Positions 24,925 to 28,154 of a DNA stretch of 28,154 bases are shown piece after piece. The stretch comes from a virus. A program made the position numbers and the translations under genes. The notes beneath the pieces were generated by a model, which had not been told where the DNA came from, made no database searches, and was given only the letters and a program-made list of their open reading frames with translations. The stretch covers positions 1 through 28,154 of IMG/VR virus record IMGVR_UViG_3300049216_000624; one strand, written 5' to 3'. Each line of letters begins with the position of its first letter. Positions within the stretch are counted from its first letter, which is position 1.

Positions 24925-25629
24925 TTAGACGATCCTCGGTGGGCGCGCGATGATCGGCCCACGGGTCAAGCCCTGGTTGCGAGCCATCTTTGCGCGGCTG
25001 ATGCCGGTCTGGAAATAAGCGCGGAACTTCGCCGCTGCGCGCTCGTTGTAGTAGGGTTGGTTCGGCGTATCGTGCAGCCTGGCGCGTGCCCCGAAGGCGA
25101 TGATCTCGAACCACTTCTCGTACAGCGACGCATCAACCGTCGTGGCCGAGCGCACGGGTCGTAAGCTGGCGATGGATGTCACCGCGTCGGGTTCAGCGAC
25201 GATCGGCCATGGCGCGATAATCACTGAGCTATTTACGATCTGTGTGTAGCATGACGGGATGCCGCTGACCTGCCTCCAGTCGAACCCGTAGGTCTCAGCG
25301 ATCTGCTCCATTGGCAGACCTTTGAGTTCGTACCCGTCATAGGCCAAGTACATGATCTGAGAGACTTCGTAGGCCCCACCTGTGGGAAGCGAAAGCACAT
25401 ACTCGGCTGTTTGGCCTGTCAGGTTGATCCCGGCGGGTTCATACAGCAGCCAGTTGGTACGCTCGCAGAACTCGATTACGGCCGAGGCAATCGCCGCCAC
25501 GGCGACAAGATCGGCGCAGCCGTTCACGTAGGGCAGCACGTCCGGCAGGAATTGTGTGTAAGGGACTTCATTGGTGCCGACCGCGCTGAGGCTGCCGATC
25601 ACGCCCTCATATTGGGTGTTGCCACTCAT
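24925..25629 (-). CDS. Second head-tail adaptor/connector protein
   Basis: The 234-residue protein follows the adaptor gene with a stop-start overlap (ATGA). It contains FLPDVLPYVNGCADLVAVAAI (about 28-48), EFCERTNWLLYEP and a C-terminal helix (about 175-220, KWFEIIAFGARARLHD then FRAYFQTGISRAKMARNQG). This arrangement is typical of podovirus connector or tail tubular proteins that seal the portal and join it to the tail. Its place between the adaptor and the tail genes supports the role. The family is not named with certainty. Confidence 0.7.
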   Translation of the reverse strand: MSGNTQYEGVIGSLSAVGTNEVPYTQFLPDVLPYVNGCADLVAVAAIASAVIEFCERTNWLLYEPAGINLTGQTAEYVLSLPTGGAYEVSQIMYLAYDGYELKGLPMEQIAETYGFDWRQVSGIPSCYTQIVNSSVIIAPWPIVAEPDAVTSIASLRPVRSATTVDASLYEKWFEIIAFGARARLHDTPNQPYYNERAAAKFRAYFQTGISRAKMARNQGLTRGPIIARPPRIV

Positions 25630-26312
25630 TCCTCAGCCGCCTTGGTTTGGGGGTTGAAGCCTGCAAGCGTGGCGTTGATGTTCTCCAGGCTGAGGTCTTT
25701 CGCATTGCTGCCGACGAAGGCCATGAATGACTGCATGTACATCTGCGCGTATTGGAGGCCGGCCGCCGCATCGCTGTCCTTCGCGTGCGCGCGGGCCATC
25801 ACATAATCGAACAGCGGGGTCTGATAGATATCTGGCAGCGCAAGGTTCTGCGTGTCGGATGTCAACTCGGTCGGCATCTGTGCGTAGTTGATCTCGACAT
25901 AGCCGGTGCCGTCATTCGGCGGATACACATAGTAGCTGCGCGGGTCTTCATTGTTGAAGACATAGTTCTGTACGGTCGGCGATGCTGGCGCGGAGTGCCA
26001 GCCTGGCAGGATTGTATCCAGCAGATCGCGGCGCACCAGGCGCGTGGCGGCACCGGGGGTTTGCCCATCCGTGCCCATGTTCCGGTACATGCTGAGGAAG
26101 GCGTAGCCGCCGGGTGGGATCGCCTGCCGCGTTCCGGCGCTTAGTTGAAGCGGCACGACGACAGAGGCGGTGCTGGCGTCTGCTCCGGCGATCGTGCGCT
26201 GACCATCTGACAGCCAGCCCAAAAGCTCGGCGTCGGTCCAGCGTTGAACCACGCCGTTGTCTGCAAGCTGGTTGCGAACCTTAGTGAGAACGACAGACGC
26301 GGCAACGGACAT
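25626..26312 (-). CDS. Phage adaptor protein (DUF6682-like)
   Basis: The 228-residue protein has the layout of a conserved phage adaptor: QRWTDAELLGWLSDGQRTIAG (about 23-43), ATRLVRRDLLDTILPGWH, DPRSYYVYPPNDGTGYVEINYA and IYQTPLFDYVMARAHAKDSDAAAG. In this family the protein binds under the portal ring. CGAGG precedes the ATG at five bases. It follows the capsid gene after a strong hairpin (26329-26352) and overlaps the next gene by four bases. Confidence 0.78.
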   Translation of the reverse strand: MSVAASVVLTKVRNQLADNGVVQRWTDAELLGWLSDGQRTIAGADASTASVVVPLQLSAGTRQAIPPGGYAFLSMYRNMGTDGQTPGAATRLVRRDLLDTILPGWHSAPASPTVQNYVFNNEDPRSYYVYPPNDGTGYVEINYAQMPTELTSDTQNLALPDIYQTPLFDYVMARAHAKDSDAAAGLQYAQMYMQSFMAFVGSNAKDLSLENINATLAGFNPQTKAAEE

Positions 26313-26328
26313 TTGAACCTCGATAGTA

Positions 26329-26352
26329 CCGGGCGGGAATTACCCCGCCCGG
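26329..26352 (-). terminator. GC-only hairpin after the capsid gene
   Basis: CCGGGCGGG (26329-26337) pairs with CCCGCCCGG (26344-26352) around a 6-nt loop. On the minus strand it lies between the major capsid stop and the adaptor start and lacks a T tract, so it is more likely an attenuator or 3' mRNA stabiliser that raises capsid mRNA over downstream genes than a full terminator. Confidence 0.65.
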
Positions 26353-26362
26353 ATTGTGGGCT

Positions 26363-27337
26363 TTACTGTACGAGGGCCATCGCCAGAGCGGTCGGCTTCA
26401 AGGTCTGGAAGCCGAAGACGTTGAGGCCGCGGAGCAGGCTGCCGAAGTCGTTGGGGTTCGGCAGCGTCTCCACCTTCTCAATCTGAGAGGCGAAGGTGAT
26501 CGCGGCTTTGTGGCCGGCGAGGATGGCGGTACGCGCCAGCGCGCCGGTCAGGGTGTTGCCGAAGAAGTCCTGGCCCGCGAGGGCTTTCGGCAGGTTGTTG
26601 CTGACGTAGATCGTGAAGCGGTCGATCATCCCGATCTTGCCGTTACGCAGGATCGACTGGCTATCGCCGGTCACATATGCCTGAGACAGCGGGGACTGCA
26701 TCAGGATGTTGCGGAAGTGCGGGGTGATGATGATCCAGCGATCTTCGGTCGGAACGTTCTGCTCGTCGAGTACACTGGACATCCCGGTCACGAGTGGGAG
26801 TACCGTGGTCGAGGAGAGGACCACGGGGGCCAGATCGGTCCCGAGGTTGACGGACTGCGAGAAGACGCCGGCCGTGGCACCTTTGTTGTTCGCGTCGCCG
26901 GTATTGTAGCTATACAGCAGAACATACTTGTCGATGTTGATCGCAAGCTGCTTCGCAGCGTCGCTGGAGAACATGTCCATCAGGTTCGGCTGCGACTGCG
27001 CTGCGAGCACATCGCTGACCTGAACGGAGAACGACCGGGCCTGGTTGATCTGTAGCTCGATCGTGTTCGGGGTCGGCACCTGATAGGTCAGGCCCGAGCC
27101 GATGGTGTAGGTGGAGATCGCAACGTCGGGGACGTTGTTGATGATGACGCTATCGCCAAGACCCTTGATCTCGCCCTCGTAATCGGTGTTGCAGATTTCA
27201 CCGAATACCGTGGTGGCATAGAACTTAACGTTCAGCTTGCCAGCCCACAGGGTGGGGATGAAGGTGCCGGAATAGCTCGGGGTCGTGTTGAACGGCGCGG
27301 CTACGGGGGTAGTGGCGGCGGGGGTAATTGTGGTCAT
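26363..27337 (-). CDS. Major capsid protein, P22-coat-like family
   Basis: The 324-residue protein shows the conserved beginning of the P22 gene 5-like coat family: FIPTLWAGKLNVKFYATTVFG (about 26-46), DYEGEIKGLGDSVIINNVPDV (about 53-73) and QINQARSFSVQVSDVLAAQ (about 95-113). It forms the HK97-fold shell. It lies between the scaffold and adaptor genes, as expected. GAGGAA precedes the ATG at five bases, but that Shine-Dalgarno is part of a perfect hairpin (27343-27379). No signal or cleavage site is apparent. Confidence 0.9.
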   Translation of the reverse strand: MTTITPAATTPVAAPFNTTPSYSGTFIPTLWAGKLNVKFYATTVFGEICNTDYEGEIKGLGDSVIINNVPDVAISTYTIGSGLTYQVPTPNTIELQINQARSFSVQVSDVLAAQSQPNLMDMFSSDAAKQLAINIDKYVLLYSYNTGDANNKGATAGVFSQSVNLGTDLAPVVLSSTTVLPLVTGMSSVLDEQNVPTEDRWIIITPHFRNILMQSPLSQAYVTGDSQSILRNGKIGMIDRFTIYVSNNLPKALAGQDFFGNTLTGALARTAILAGHKAAITFASQIEKVETLPNPNDFGSLLRGLNVFGFQTLKPTALAMALVQ

Positions 27338-27342
27338 CTGTT

Positions 27343-27379
27343 CCTCGGTTGCGTGGTGTTAGTGGGGACGCAACCGAGG
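27343..27379 (-). promoter_or_regulatory. Hairpin sequestering the capsid gene Shine-Dalgarno
   Basis: CCTCGGTTGCG (27343-27353) and CGCAACCGAGG (27369-27379) form a perfect 11-bp stem with a 15-nt loop. On the minus-strand mRNA the downstream arm ends with the GAGG that is the capsid Shine-Dalgarno, so folding would hide it. The upstream gene stops about ten bases before the stem, so a terminating ribosome could open it. Confidence 0.7.
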
Positions 27380-27389
27380 AAAGGATGTG

Positions 27390-28154
27390 TTAGCGGATCA
27401 TCCCCTTGGCTGCGGCGGCGTTAATCTGGGCTTCGATGTTTGCCTGTTCGCTCTCGCGGCCGCGGTAGTGCCCGCGCGAGACATCATCGTAAAAACGTTT
27501 GACCTGCGCGTGCGTGAACGAAAGCTGCTGCGGTTCGGTCGGCGGTGTCGGCGAACTCTGTGGCGACCGGCCCGGAGATACCTGGCGCTCCAGTTCCGCG
27601 CGTGCGGGGTTGGGTGCCGGCGGCTGGGGTTGCGGGTGCTGCTGCATCGGGGCCTGCTGCCCGCTCACCGCCTTATAAGCGTTGAAGATTTGCGCGAGCC
27701 GGTTGGCGTCAGAGTTCTGCAAGGCTTGGTTCAACAGTGCTTGGCGCTGGATGCCCGTGAAACCTTCCTCCTCCGCGAGCCAAGCATGGAAGCCGGGCTG
27801 AACGTCGATCTGCTGGTAATCGGGGACAAGCTGGCCAAGGCGCTGGAGGCAAAGCTCCTGCTCGGTCTTCTGCTGCTTGGCGACCGTCGTTCCGGTTTCG
27901 CCGCGAAGGGATACGATCTCGCCGCGTAGCTCTGCTATGTGGCCGCTAATGTTCGATAGGTACGAACGGGCGACATCATTGGCGATACGCTGGACGAACT
28001 CTGCCAGGTCTGCGCCGAAAGTTTCGATATCCTTCGGGGACGCTGGGGTAGTCGTTGTCGGTTCACGCGCGGGCTCCGGGGCCGTGGCTTTCAGCCTTTC
28101 GATCTCGGCGAGCGTTTCGCGAAGCTGGCCCTGTAGCTTGGGCACTTCGGCGTT
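27390..28154 (-). CDS. Scaffold/capsid assembly protein, 5' end outside the window
   Basis: At least 254 residues are visible; the frame stays open to the window edge, and the GTG at 28145 is probably internal, so the N-terminus is missing. The protein is charged and helical, with a long coiled-coil candidate (HIAELRGEIVSLRGETGTTV region), a Pro/Gln-rich linker and a C-terminal KRFYDDVSRGHYRGRE helix near the end, the type of basic helix that scaffolds use to bind coat protein. It directly precedes the capsid gene. Identity is inferred from position, coiled coils and this C-terminal pattern. Confidence 0.75.
   Translation of the reverse strand, partial: NAEVPKLQGQLRETLAEIERLKATAPEPAREPTTTTPASPKDIETFGADLAEFVQRIANDVARSYLSNISGHIAELRGEIVSLRGETGTTVAKQQKTEQELCLQRLGQLVPDYQQIDVQPGFHAWLAEEEGFTGIQRQALLNQALQNSDANRLAQIFNAYKAVSGQQAPMQQHPQPQPPAPNPARAELERQVSPGRSPQSSPTPPTEPQQLSFTHAQVKRFYDDVSRGHYRGRESEQANIEAQINAAAAKGMIR

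Noticed and set aside
24924-24962. Start of the collar fibre at 24962
   Set aside because: It lies inside the upstream connector gene without a ribosome-binding site; the ATG at 24923 follows CGAGGAT and starts the expected N-terminus.
16770-25000. Diversity-generating retroelement acting on the fibre genes
   Set aside because: No reverse transcriptase gene and no matching template/variable repeat pair were seen in the window.
1-28154. An integrase or transposase at this end of the element
   Set aside because: No tyrosine or serine recombinase, or DDE transposase pattern was recognised in any frame; the integrase is expected beyond the right edge.

Overview
The window reads as the left part of an integrated short-tailed (podovirus-like) prophage in a GC-rich proteobacterium, most likely an alphaproteobacterium; the host assignment is inference from base composition and gene style only. 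No single gene names the host.

Layout: (1) Positions 1-411 look like host DNA, with one small secreted protein gene on the minus strand. (2) Positions 412-457 are the 3' part (nucleotides 31-76, including CCA) of a tRNA-Lys(CUU) gene without its 5' half. This is the expected signature of attL for an element that integrated into a tRNA gene. The intact tRNA, and probably the integrase, should lie at the other end, beyond 28154. (3) Positions 458-638 are a regulatory region with a perfect 14-bp palindrome, an imperfect hairpin and a repeated 10-mer. (4) Positions 639-7102 (plus strand) are the early/replication module: a SNF2-type helicase, a small conserved phage protein behind a strong sigma70-like promoter, a Cys-containing protein with an acidic tail (candidate ssDNA-binding protein), a terminator-like hairpin, an HTH protein, a 952-aa primase-helicase fusion (AEP-like primase plus DUF927-type ATPase), and a small acidic ORF.

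(5) Positions 7068-28154 (minus strand) are the late virion module, read from right to left: scaffold (cut by the window edge), P22-coat-like major capsid protein, two head-tail adaptor proteins, a tail-collar fibre protein, a run of small lysine-rich and membrane proteins, a 606-aa tail protein, four fibre or tail-associated proteins, one carrying a long Thr-Pro repeat stalk, a GNAT acetyltransferase, and three large Ala/Gln-rich proteins that look like ejected internal virion proteins. The last is a 2066-aa polyvalent-type protein with an HExxxH zinc-peptidase-like motif. Many late genes are translationally coupled through overlapping stop and start codons.

The two arms converge with a 35-bp 3' overlap at 7068-7102. 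No integrase, terminase, portal, DNA polymerase or recognisable endolysin lies in this window; portal and terminase are expected just beyond the right edge. The less ordinary signals are a 7-mer (TGTTAGC) found 13 times, once inside the promoter spacer, which suggests dispersed operator ('stoperator'-like) sites; a hairpin that would hide the Shine-Dalgarno of the capsid gene; and the repeat-built fibre.
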